From NCBI GenBank assembly GCA_021107835.1, contig JAIOSD010000028.1, positions 1 to 8,663 on the forward strand: a stretch of 8,663 nucleotides of DNA. The letters run 5' to 3'. Source of the DNA: an archaeon (GTDB taxonomy: Archaea > Nanobdellota > Nanobdellia > SCGC-AAA011-G17 > PNOQ01). How positions within the stretch are numbered: the stretch's first letter is position 1; the number at the start of each line of letters is the position of its first letter. The notes beneath the pieces are model-generated. The model ran no database searches and was not told the origin of the DNA. It saw only the letters and a list, made by a program, of their open reading frames with translations. Both the position numbers and the translations under genes were made by a program. Of this stretch, positions 1-5,121 are shown piece by piece.

Positions 1-12
1 AAAATAAGAAGA

Positions 13-60
13 TTATTTCTTCTCTAAAATATCTTCTACTTCTTCATCAGTATCGCCTAT
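13..60 (-). pseudogene. C-terminal remnant of an unidentified minus-strand gene
   Basis: Read on the minus strand this stretch encodes IGDTDEEVEDILEKK followed by TAA, an acidic tail that looks like a real protein C-terminus. The frame is closed by a stop at 61-63, so only 15 codons remain and there is no start codon. It lies just downstream of the hypothetical gene ending at 147. It may be a 3' end left behind by an insertion or recombination, as is seen elsewhere in this window. The parent gene is not recognisable, and a chance open frame is possible. Confidence 0.3.
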
Positions 61-146
61 TTAGTCCCCGGCCTGGGCTACCTCTAATAATACTAACAAA
101 AACCATCATCAATCTCTACCTCATTCACCCCCCCAAAAGAGACTCG
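61..146. other. Short intergenic stretch with a GC-rich patch
   Basis: No gene is visible here. Positions 66-80 are GC-rich (CCCCGGCCTGGG core, arms CCC and GGG) in otherwise AT-rich DNA, and there is a run of seven C at 128-134. The patch could be a small hairpin downstream of the minus-strand operon that ends at 147. It does not fold as a complete tRNA by eye. Confidence 0.3.
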
Positions 147-677
147 CTAAAATTCTTCTGAAGTTGTTTTTTCAGAAGCTAATCTTTCTAATTCGGCCAT
201 ATGTTGTTTGTATTTATCTTTTCCTAATTCAATAGCAGTATCATAAGCTAGAATTAAATTTCTCAGGTTTTCTCTAGCAACAAATGGTTTATTTGTCAAA
301 TCTACTTTAAAACCATAATCTTGTAATCTCAATCCAGCGTAAACTCCCCCCGGAAATAAAGGTGATTTGACATTATATCTTTCTGCAATTTCATCTACTT
401 CTTCTTGCTTTAAGGGAGGTTCTAAACTTCTACCTTCAAAATCTTTTCTATTTCCAATCCATGCACTATCACTTTCTGGGAGATCATACGTATAAATTAT
501 TAATCGGGTATATCTAGGAGCTTGTTCGGAATCTGTTTTTCTTAAATAAGGGTTTAATCCCATTTCATTTATTTTTATTGGTCTTTCTGCCATGCTAAAT
601 CCAGGAATTTCAAAACCCTGTCTCCAGAGCTCTCTTTCAAGTATTTTATTTCTGACAACTTTTCTTAATTTTCTCAT
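147..677 (-). CDS. Hypothetical protein, second gene of a minus-strand operon
   Basis: A 176-residue soluble protein that I do not recognise. It has a basic N-terminus (residues 1-20, rich in K and R), a proline- and glycine-containing middle (for example SPLFPGGVYAGLRLQDYGF near 105-123) and a charged helical C-terminal part from about 130 to 176. No signal peptide or membrane segment is visible. The start is well supported: AAGGAGA overlaps the end of the upstream gene, whose stop lies one base before this ATG, so the two genes are almost certainly co-transcribed and translationally coupled. The operon diverges from a double-Lrp regulator gene, which suggests that this regulator or its ligand controls it. 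Function unknown. Confidence 0.75.
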   Translation of the reverse strand: MRKLRKVVRNKILERELWRQGFEIPGFSMAERPIKINEMGLNPYLRKTDSEQAPRYTRLIIYTYDLPESDSAWIGNRKDFEGRSLEPPLKQEEVDEIAERYNVKSPLFPGGVYAGLRLQDYGFKVDLTNKPFVARENLRNLILAYDTAIELGKDKYKQHMAELERLASEKTTSEEF

Positions 678-678
678 T

Positions 679-1080
679 TTATTCTCCTTGTTCCATAAAC
701 TTAACTAAACTTTCATAGAATTTTGTATCTTGTGTGGCAGGATAGCTACAACTCAATAATCCTTTTTCAGATTGAATTTTCAAGATGTAAGCTTCCCAAT
801 AAGTTCCCCAAGCACTATGCTCTCTTTCAATTTCGACTACAGGAGAAGGTAAAAATTCTATTCTCCCTATTCTTGTGCCATAATAAACTCTATTGGCATA
901 AAATTCCCCCGCATTTGTATAATTTTCCCTAGCAAGATTATTTTTTTGAGTTTGTTCCTTTACAAAAGCCACAGCTAAGTCAACTAATCTATCCCCTAGA
1001 TATTGGTCTTCTCTAGGATTTATGCCTAATTCTCTTTCAACTGGTTTTTGTGTTTCGTTTGTCATTTTATTTATCCCCAT
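679..1080 (-). CDS. Hypothetical protein, first gene of the operon divergent from the Lrp regulator
   Basis: A 133-residue soluble protein without a recognisable family. The N-terminal half (about 20-60) is charged and probably helical. The middle (about 60-110) alternates aromatic and hydrophobic residues (RVYYGTRIGRIEFLPSPVV, then HSAWGTYWEAYILKI), which suggests a beta-rich core. Two starts are possible: the ATG at 1080, about 25 bases from a TATA-like box at 1101-1109 and therefore leaderless, or the ATG at 1065 (MTNETQ), preceded by a weak GGGG. I prefer the first because leaderless starts are the rule for first genes here. It is followed after one base by the next gene. Its promoter is back-to-back with that of the Lrp-type regulator at 1178. 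Confidence 0.72.
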   Translation of the reverse strand: MGINKMTNETQKPVERELGINPREDQYLGDRLVDLAVAFVKEQTQKNNLARENYTNAGEFYANRVYYGTRIGRIEFLPSPVVEIEREHSAWGTYWEAYILKIQSEKGLLSCSYPATQDTKFYESLVKFMEQGE

Positions 1081-1100
1081 ATAGTAATAACTAGATACTA

Positions 1101-1109
1101 TACTATAAG
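1101..1109 (-). promoter_or_regulatory. TATA-like box for the minus-strand operon at 1080
   Basis: Read on the minus strand the sequence is CTTATAGTA, centred about 25 bases before the ATG at 1080. This fits an archaeal promoter giving a leaderless mRNA. The box is less canonical than the one for the divergent gene. Confidence 0.45.
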
Positions 1110-1121
1110 AAACTTATTATC

Positions 1122-1138
1122 CAATATTGCGCCAAAAC
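1122..1138. promoter_or_regulatory. Candidate operator between divergent promoters
   Basis: CAATATTG (1122-1129) is a perfect 8-base palindrome and overlaps TTGCGCCAA (arms TTG and CAA). The segment lies between the TATA boxes of the Lrp-type gene and the divergent operon, a natural place for the regulator to bind. The support is only position and symmetry. Confidence 0.25.
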
Positions 1139-1145
1139 AGAAATA

Positions 1146-1153
1146 TTTATATA
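1146..1153 (+). promoter_or_regulatory. TATA box for the double-Lrp regulator gene
   Basis: TTTATATA is the canonical archaeal box. Its centre lies about 28 bases before the ATG at 1178, so transcription should start at or within two bases of the start codon, giving a leaderless mRNA. No Shine-Dalgarno sequence precedes this ATG, in agreement. Confidence 0.7.
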
Positions 1154-1177
1154 CATAAATACCGAATAATCTAATAT

Positions 1178-2143
1178 ATGTTTAAATTAGACCTAAAAGA
1201 CAGAAAAATACTATATGAATTAGATACTAATAGTAGGCAATCTTATCATGAAATTGCGAAAAAAGTTGGACTAAGCAAAGATTCAATAATTTATAGAATA
1301 AATAAACTCCAAGAAAACGGAATAATCAAACAATTTCATACAGTAATAGATGTAGGAAAATTAGGTTTTATTTCATTTAGACTATACCTAAAATTACAAA
1401 ATACAACCCAAAAGAAAGAATCTGAAATAATTGAATTTCTAAAGAAACAAAAAATTATTACTTGGATTGTTTCAATAGATGGAGAATATGATTTAGGAAT
1501 GTGGATTCTAACCAAATCAATAAAAGATACGAATCTTTTATGGAAAGAGTTTCTAAAAAAATATAGAGATTTCATAGAAAAAAGATGGCTTACAATATTT
1601 ACAAAAGTTTCATATTTTCCCAGAACCTATATTTTAGAAAAAAACAAGAATAGAAAAGAATTAGTTTTTATTACCGAACCTCAAGAGATAAAAATAGACG
1701 ATATTGATATAAAACTCCTAAAAATGCTGGCTCGAAATTCAAGAATCTCTATTTTAGAACTTTCTGAAGAACTAAAGATAACCCCAAAAACAGTCACTTC
1801 AAGAATAAAACAATTAGAGAAGAAAAAAGTAATAATCGGATATAGAACTGTATTTGGTTTAGACAAATTAGGATATCAATATTTTAAAATTCATTTTAAT
1901 CTTCATAATTTGACAGAAGAAAAAGAAAAACAATTTAGATCATATTTAAAACTACATCAAAATGTAACTTATGATAACGAAGTCTTAGGGGGGGATGATA
2001 TTGAAATAGAAGTTCAATTACACACAATTCAAGATTTAAGAAATTTTATTGAAGAAACAAAAAATCAATTTGCAGACATAATTAAAAATTATAAGTACCT
2101 TTTATTTTACAAAGAACACAAATTTTTATTCTTTCCAGTATAA
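1178..2143 (+). CDS. Tandem double Lrp/AsnC-family transcriptional regulator
   Basis: A 321-residue DNA-binding regulator made of two Lrp/AsnC units in one chain. Unit 1 has an HTH at about 5-50 (LKDRKILYELDTNSRQSYHE, then IAKKVGLSKDSIIYRINKL) and an effector-like alpha/beta part at 62-145. Unit 2 repeats this with an HTH at about 174-220 (ELSEELKITPKTVTSRIKQL) and an effector-like part at 226-320. Both HTHs are followed by the typical I-x-x-(F/Y)-x-T-V linker (IKQFHTV and IIGYRTV). Single Lrp proteins are about 150 residues, so this is a covalent dimer-like form; such forms occur in archaea. The effector is unknown; classical members sense amino acids. It diverges from a two-gene operon of unknowns and probably controls it and itself. 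The start is fixed by the TATA box spacing. Confidence 0.88.
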   Translation: MFKLDLKDRKILYELDTNSRQSYHEIAKKVGLSKDSIIYRINKLQENGIIKQFHTVIDVGKLGFISFRLYLKLQNTTQKKESEIIEFLKKQKIITWIVSIDGEYDLGMWILTKSIKDTNLLWKEFLKKYRDFIEKRWLTIFTKVSYFPRTYILEKNKNRKELVFITEPQEIKIDDIDIKLLKMLARNSRISILELSEELKITPKTVTSRIKQLEKKKVIIGYRTVFGLDKLGYQYFKIHFNLHNLTEEKEKQFRSYLKLHQNVTYDNEVLGGDDIEIEVQLHTIQDLRNFIEETKNQFADIIKNYKYLLFYKEHKFLFFPV

Positions 2144-2160
2144 TTAAAATATTTTTAGCA

Positions 2161-2211
2161 CTACAAAAAGTAGCACAAAGTAAAAACCAAAGTTCATTAA
2201 AAGAATTCTAG
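2161..2211 (+). pseudogene. 3' remnant (last 16 codons and stop) of an rnhB-like gene, copy 1
   Basis: The frame reads LQKVAQSKNQSSLKEF and stop. The last 15 residues match the C-terminus of the longer ribonuclease HII remnant at 4101-4319 (QKVAQNKSQKNLKEF) at 11 of 15 positions, and the DNA (2164-2211 against 4272-4319) at about 38 of 48. Nothing upstream in frame resembles ribonuclease HII. The copies have diverged by coding-type substitutions, so this is an independent allele end rather than a fresh duplication. It begins 17 bases after the Lrp gene stops and marks the left edge of the next cassette. Confidence 0.6.
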
Positions 2212-2225
2212 AAAAAAGAAAAAAA
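2212..2225 (-). terminator. Poly-T terminator for the minus-strand operon 3133-2323
   Basis: On the minus strand this reads T7-C-T6. Archaeal RNA polymerase terminates at such T-rich tracts without a hairpin. It sits just after the orphan C-terminal frame (stop at 2226-2228) and downstream of the two-gene operon. Confidence 0.5.
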
Positions 2226-2348
2226 TTAAGATAAAGAATCTAACAGTTTGTATGATCCTTCATCTTGTTTAAATAAATATTCTCTTGTGCTATCTTTGAG
2301 TAAATATTCTACAATATTTTCTTTATTTCCTTGCTGTGGTGAGGTACT
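2226..2348 (-). pseudogene. Orphan C-terminal reading frame after the minus-strand operon
   Basis: The minus strand encodes about 40 codons, ending GNKENIVEYLLKDSTREY, then LFKQDEGSYKLLDSLS and TAA. It overlaps the last codons of the gene ending at 2323 in a different frame and is closed upstream by a stop at 2349-2351. No start codon is present. The charged helical tail looks protein-like. IVEYLLKDSTRE loosely resembles the end of the preceding protein, FIEYLTTARK. It may therefore be the tail of a related allele left by recombination, or the original C-terminus after a frameshift. The family is not recognised. Confidence 0.4.
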
Positions 2349-2706
2349 CTATAAATCCAGCTGGAGCACACCTTGAACCAGTAAAAGATACATTTCCAGC
2401 ATCATCTGCACTTACCCTTGCTTCGAATGTTTTGCCTTCTACTGATACAGTAACATAGTCGTCTGATAGGTCACCAAAAACCCTAATTGGTTTACCGATC
2501 GACAGATATAAAGTTTCTTCATCCATAAGGTCAAGATAAGTATCTCTAAGTATAGTATACGTTCCAGTAATGTGTTCAACTGATTTTGACAAGTACCTTG
2601 TCAAAAAATAAGCCCTTTCTTTCAAAGTAGGTTTAACACCTTCCAAACTAGGAGATGAACTTTCCTTTTCCATTTCTTGTAATTTTTTTTGTAATGTATC
2701 ATTCAT
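2323..2706 (-). CDS. Hypothetical protein, second gene of the operon divergent from trmB
   Basis: A 127-residue protein of unknown family. Residues 1-30 are charged and low in complexity (KKLQEMEKESSSPSLEG). Residues 30-70 look helical, and residues 70-115 alternate polar and hydrophobic residues (IRVFGDLSDDYVTVSVEG, then KTFEARVSADDAGNVSFTG), suggesting a small beta domain. The ATG follows the upstream stop by one base, and AGGGAGG overlaps the end of that gene at suitable spacing, so the two are coupled. The annotated end may not be original: an open frame in another phase continues to 2226, so a late frameshift or a replaced 3' end is possible. No membrane segment or signal peptide. Confidence 0.72.
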   Translation of the reverse strand: MNDTLQKKLQEMEKESSSPSLEGVKPTLKERAYFLTRYLSKSVEHITGTYTILRDTYLDLMDEETLYLSIGKPIRVFGDLSDDYVTVSVEGKTFEARVSADDAGNVSFTGSRCAPAGFIEYLTTARK

Positions 2707-2707
2707 T

Positions 2708-3133
2708 TTAGTCCAACCTCCCTTCTAAGTACATTTCTTCTTTCTTTGCTTCCCATTGTTTTTGAGACAACATTTCTCCTTTAGCAATCAGTTCCGCGTT
2801 TTCTCGAGTTTCAATAGCTTCATAAATAACTTCTCCAAGCGAATATCCAACGTCGTTCTCTACATTGTATTGTTCTACAGATTTTTGATCGATTACTCCA
2901 TAAATTTGGCGCTCCTCTAATTGCGCAACAACTTTTGAAAAATATGTGTAAATATGTTCGCCAAGATCTGCAGCCAATAAAGTACCATCATTACAATCCC
3001 CCCTACTAATTAGCCCCTGAATATCTTCCCTCAACTCACCTAATCCTTTTTCGTAGCAGCGTTTTTCTACAGTTCCCAATTCAGTCCAACCCCCAATCCT
3101 CGTTTCTCCTTTTAATTCATATTCATTTATCAT
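2708..3133 (-). CDS. Hypothetical protein, first gene of the operon divergent from trmB
   Basis: A 141-residue, acidic, soluble and probably mainly helical protein; I recognise no domain. It contains two cysteines (C26 in EKRCYEKG and C47 in RGDCNDG) and a long charged C-terminal helix (about 110-141, ENAELIAKGEMLSQKQWEAK and on). The start is firm: AAGGAGG (minus strand, 3141-3147) stands 7 bases before the ATG. This gene thus has a leader, in contrast to the leaderless regulators. The leader of about 45 bases would begin near 3178 if the TATA region at 3199-3209 serves both directions. It is followed after one base by the next gene. It lies beside a TrmB regulator that probably controls it. 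Confidence 0.75.
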   Translation of the reverse strand: MINEYELKGETRIGGWTELGTVEKRCYEKGLGELREDIQGLISRGDCNDGTLLAADLGEHIYTYFSKVVAQLEERQIYGVIDQKSVEQYNVENDVGYSLGEVIYEAIETRENAELIAKGEMLSQKQWEAKKEEMYLEGRLD

Positions 3134-3140
3134 TTTTTAT

Positions 3141-3147
3141 CCTCCTT
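3141..3147 (-). promoter_or_regulatory. Strong Shine-Dalgarno sequence for the gene at 3133
   Basis: The minus strand reads AAGGAGG followed by seven bases and ATG. This fixes the start at 3133 and shows that leadered, Shine-Dalgarno-driven initiation coexists here with leaderless initiation. Confidence 0.7.
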
Positions 3148-3198
3148 TTTGAAACAACTCTTTGGTTGCTTCTTGTTATTACTATACAGTTAATAGGC

Positions 3199-3209
3199 AT
3201 ATATAAATA
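3199..3209 (+). promoter_or_regulatory. TATA box for the TrmB-family gene, possibly bidirectional
   Basis: ATATATAAATA contains TATATAAA centred about 28 bases before the ATG at 3232, placing the transcription start at or next to the start codon. On the opposite strand it reads TATTTATATAT and could drive the divergent operon with a leader of about 45 bases. Confidence 0.6.
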
Positions 3210-3215
3210 CTAGTA

Positions 3216-3229
3216 TACCTGTACAGGTA
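3216..3229. promoter_or_regulatory. Perfect 14-base palindrome, candidate TrmB operator
   Basis: TACCTGTACAGGTA is perfectly self-complementary and lies between the TATA box and the ATG at 3232, over the expected start of transcription. A regulator bound there would block transcription of its own gene, and possibly of the divergent operon. The site fits autoregulation by the TrmB-family protein encoded immediately downstream. The assignment is positional. Confidence 0.55.
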
Positions 3230-3231
3230 CT

Positions 3232-3990
3232 ATGATAAACACCTTAAAAAAAGCAGGATTAACAGGTGGGGAATCTAGAGTATACTTAGCTATTACAGAG
3301 CTTGGGGAATCAAGTGTGGGCAAAATAGTGGATAAAAGCAAAGTAACTAAGAGCATTATATATCAAATATTAGAAAAGTTAGTTGAAAAGGGTTTAATTT
3401 CATTCATTTACAAAGATAAAACTAAGCATTTCCAAGCAGAATCACCAGAAAATTTAATTGAGTTTTTAGAACAACAAAAAGAAAATATTGATGAAACCGA
3501 AAAAGAAATCAAAGAAATAATTCCCCAATTGTTAATGAAAAGGGCTGTAGCTAAAACAAGTGTAGTTACAGTTTATGAAGGTTTCAAAGGTTTAATGACA
3601 GCTTACAAAAAAAGATTCGAAGTTTTAAGAGAAGGGGAGGAATATCTTAATTTAGGTTTACCAGCAACTCAACCAGGACACCATCACGCTTACTGGAAAA
3701 AAGACCACAAAGAAAGAAAGAAAAGAAAAATCAAAGCTAGATTATTATATGATAGGGGAGTTTCAGATGTAATTTTGAAAGAAAGAAATAAATTCAAAGG
3801 TGTTGATGCTAGAAAAATGCCTTTAGATCTAGAATCTCCTTCTTGGATAATGACTTATAAAGATGTTACAGTTATTGCCATCCCACAAGGGGTTCATCCG
3901 ATTACTATTGAAATAAATAATCCTGAAATAACAAAGTCTTTCAATAACTACTTCAAATGGTTTTGGAAGAAAAGTAAACCTTTCAAATAA
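3232..3990 (+). CDS. TrmB-family transcriptional regulator
   Basis: A 252-residue archaeal regulator. Residues 5-68 form a TrmB-type winged helix (LTGGESRVYLAITELGESSV, HTH core KIVDKSKVTKSIIYQILEKL, wing with KGLISFIYKDKTKHFQAE). A charged helix at about 72-103 is a likely dimerisation coiled coil. Residues 112-250 are an effector/regulatory domain beginning VYEGFKGLMTAYKKR, typical of the many short TrmB-like proteins of archaea. The ligand is unknown; characterised TrmB proteins sense sugars, but that should not be assumed here. It diverges from a two-gene operon of unknown proteins, with a palindrome over its start site. The stop codon falls on the end of the purA remnant, so the gene end coincides with a cassette boundary. 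The leaderless start is set by the TATA box. Confidence 0.87.
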   Translation: MINTLKKAGLTGGESRVYLAITELGESSVGKIVDKSKVTKSIIYQILEKLVEKGLISFIYKDKTKHFQAESPENLIEFLEQQKENIDETEKEIKEIIPQLLMKRAVAKTSVVTVYEGFKGLMTAYKKRFEVLREGEEYLNLGLPATQPGHHHAYWKKDHKERKKRKIKARLLYDRGVSDVILKERNKFKGVDARKMPLDLESPSWIMTYKDVTVIAIPQGVHPITIEINNPEITKSFNNYFKWFWKKSKPFK

Positions 3991-4100
3991 ACTCTTTCAT
4001 TTTAATTGAAATGCACCCTTCTCTACCTGGCCCATTAGTTACCATCATAATATTAACATTAAGTAATTCCTCAATTTCTTTAATATAAACCTGAGCATTT
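3983..4100 (-). pseudogene. purA: 3' remnant of an adenylosuccinate synthetase gene
   Basis: On the minus strand the frame reads NAQVYIKEIEELLNVNIMMV, then TNGPGREGCISIKMKEFI. This aligns with the end of the intact PurA in this window (EAQNYVRKIEELICVPVIMV, then TNGSDREECIKLKEF) at about 21 of 36 positions, with a two-residue insertion. It is far too diverged to be a recent copy of the resident gene. The homology stops near 4095-4100, where antisense ribonuclease HII sequence begins. The PurA stop codon itself is replaced: the frame runs through KEF into one extra codon (I) and TGA. No catalytic residues are retained, so the fragment cannot be functional. Confidence 0.8.
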
Positions 4101-4319
4101 TCAGCAGCATCCATCCTAGCAAAGGTTACGAGAGACCGAGAAATAGAAAAGATAAGAAAAAAATATGGGGAAGTTGGGCCAGGATATCCTTCAAATCCAA
4201 TAACAATAGCATTTCTAAAACAAAATTGGGACAAACACCCAGAAATATTCAGACAAACCTGGAAAACATATCAAAAAGTAGCACAAAATAAATCTCAAAA
4301 AAATTTAAAAGAATTCTAA
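4101..4319 (+). pseudogene. rnhB: 3' remnant of a ribonuclease HII gene, copy 2
   Basis: The 72 codons read SAASILAKVTRDREIEKIRK, then KYGEVGPGYPSNPITIAF, then a tail with RQTWKTYQKV and LKEF stop. AASI-AKV-RDREIEK, YG--G-GYPS-P-T and the final W-K-T are the C-terminal signature of archaeal ribonuclease HII, which removes RNA from RNA-DNA hybrids. The N-terminal part, holding most of the catalytic carboxylates, is absent. An in-frame stop lies at 4092-4094 and there is no start codon. The frame itself is intact, so the truncation may be recent or the end may have been maintained by recombination. It directly abuts the purA remnant on the opposite strand. Confidence 0.82.
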
Positions 4320-4378
4320 AAATATGGTACACTTAACAATTACATATCAAAATCCTTAAAAAATGCTACAAACTAGAC

Positions 4379-4395
4379 ATAAACGTACAGTTTAT
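4379..4395. promoter_or_regulatory. Inverted repeat upstream of the abiE promoter
   Basis: ATAAAC-gtaca-GTTTAT has 6-base arms and a 5-base spacer, and ends 15 bases before the TATA box of the abiE operon. AbiEi antitoxins are known to repress their own operon by binding inverted repeats in the promoter region, so this is a plausible operator. The arms are AT-rich, which limits confidence. Confidence 0.4.
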
Positions 4396-4410
4396 TATAA
4401 AATAACAAGA

Positions 4411-4418
4411 TTTATATA
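4411..4418 (+). promoter_or_regulatory. TATA box of the abiE operon
   Basis: TTTATATA is centred 26.5 bases before the ATG at 4441, so the predicted transcription start falls on the start codon and the message is leaderless. No Shine-Dalgarno sequence is present, which agrees. Confidence 0.7.
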
Positions 4419-4440
4419 GTCTAAAACATAAAAAAGAAAT

Positions 4441-5121
4441 ATGGATAAAGAAAAACTAAAACAATTCCCTTATTTCACAGGAAAAATGCTCAAAGGATTT
4501 CTTAAAAAGAAGTATCCTTCAACAACTATAGTGAGATGGAAAAATAAAATTACAAAAATAGAAAAAGGAAAATACACAGTACAAACAAATCCACTAACCT
4601 ACGCAACAATAATAATAACACCCAGTTACACATCCTTTAGAACAGCACTCCATCACTACAAACTCACCAATCAAATACCAATAAAAATACAAATAGCAAC
4701 AACAAAAAGAAAAAAAGAACTAAAAGAAATAGAATTTATAACAATAAATAAAAAAAGTATGTTTGGATACAAGAAATACAAAATAGAAAACTTAGAATTT
4801 TTCATAGCAGAAAAAGAAAAATTATTACTAGATTGTTTACAATACCCAAAAGCAGGAGTAATGCCAAACGAACTAACAGAATTAATAAAAGAACCGCTAG
4901 AGAAAGAGAAAATAATAAATTACTTAAAAAAAATAAATAATTTAAACCTAATAAAAAAAACAGGATTCCTACTAAATAAAACAGGTATAAACATATACAA
5001 AGAATTCAAAAAAGAAATAATTGAAAACAATAATTACCCATTATTAAATCCTTTACTACCCAAAACAGAGAAAACAAACAAAAGATGGAAAATAAATATC
5101 AATGAGGAAATAGAACTATGA
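4441..5121 (+). CDS. abiEi: AbiEi-like antitoxin of a type IV toxin-antitoxin pair
   Basis: A 226-residue protein of the AbiEi antitoxin/regulator family. Residues about 1-47 fit the N-terminal winged-helix region, ending in the wing-like IEKGKYTV. Residues 61-80 (PSYTSFRTALHHYKLTNQIP) match the family hallmark, normally PSY-S---AL-YYGL-EQIP. Residues 81-135 form the small beta domain (VQTNP and IEFITI strands) ending in AEKEKLLLDCL, and 140-226 is the C-terminal part linked in this family to neutralising the toxin. The gene overlaps the toxin gene by four bases (ATGA), as usual for abiE. AbiEi proteins also repress their own operon. The coding strand is strikingly A-rich with C exceeding G, unlike trmB to the left. 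The start is set by the TATA box. Confidence 0.83.
   Translation: MDKEKLKQFPYFTGKMLKGFLKKKYPSTTIVRWKNKITKIEKGKYTVQTNPLTYATIIITPSYTSFRTALHHYKLTNQIPIKIQIATTKRKKELKEIEFITINKKSMFGYKKYKIENLEFFIAEKEKLLLDCLQYPKAGVMPNELTELIKEPLEKEKIINYLKKINNLNLIKKTGFLLNKTGINIYKEFKKEIIENNNYPLLNPLLPKTEKTNKRWKININEEIEL

Noticed and set aside
61..90. Possible tRNA fragment in the GC-rich patch (GTAGCCCAGG on the minus strand)
   Set aside because: It resembles a tRNA D-arm only locally; no matching anticodon stem, T-arm or acceptor stem can be formed around it.
723..932. Plus-strand open frame of 69 codons
   Set aside because: It is antisense to the 133-residue gene, has no promoter or Shine-Dalgarno sequence and a composition typical of a shadow frame.
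1336..1866. Two minus-strand open frames inside the Lrp gene
   Set aside because: Both are antisense to a clear double-Lrp protein and are rich in F, S and I, as expected for the reverse complement of AT-rich coding DNA.
4101..4234. Extension of the purA remnant frame upstream to a possible start at 4234
   Set aside because: This part is the antisense of the ribonuclease HII remnant; similarity to PurA stops near 4100, so it is not a continuous 83-residue gene.
3983..4319. Recent tandem duplication of the local purA region
   Set aside because: The remnant is only about 58% identical at protein level to the resident purA and has a two-residue insertion, so it is not a fresh duplicate.
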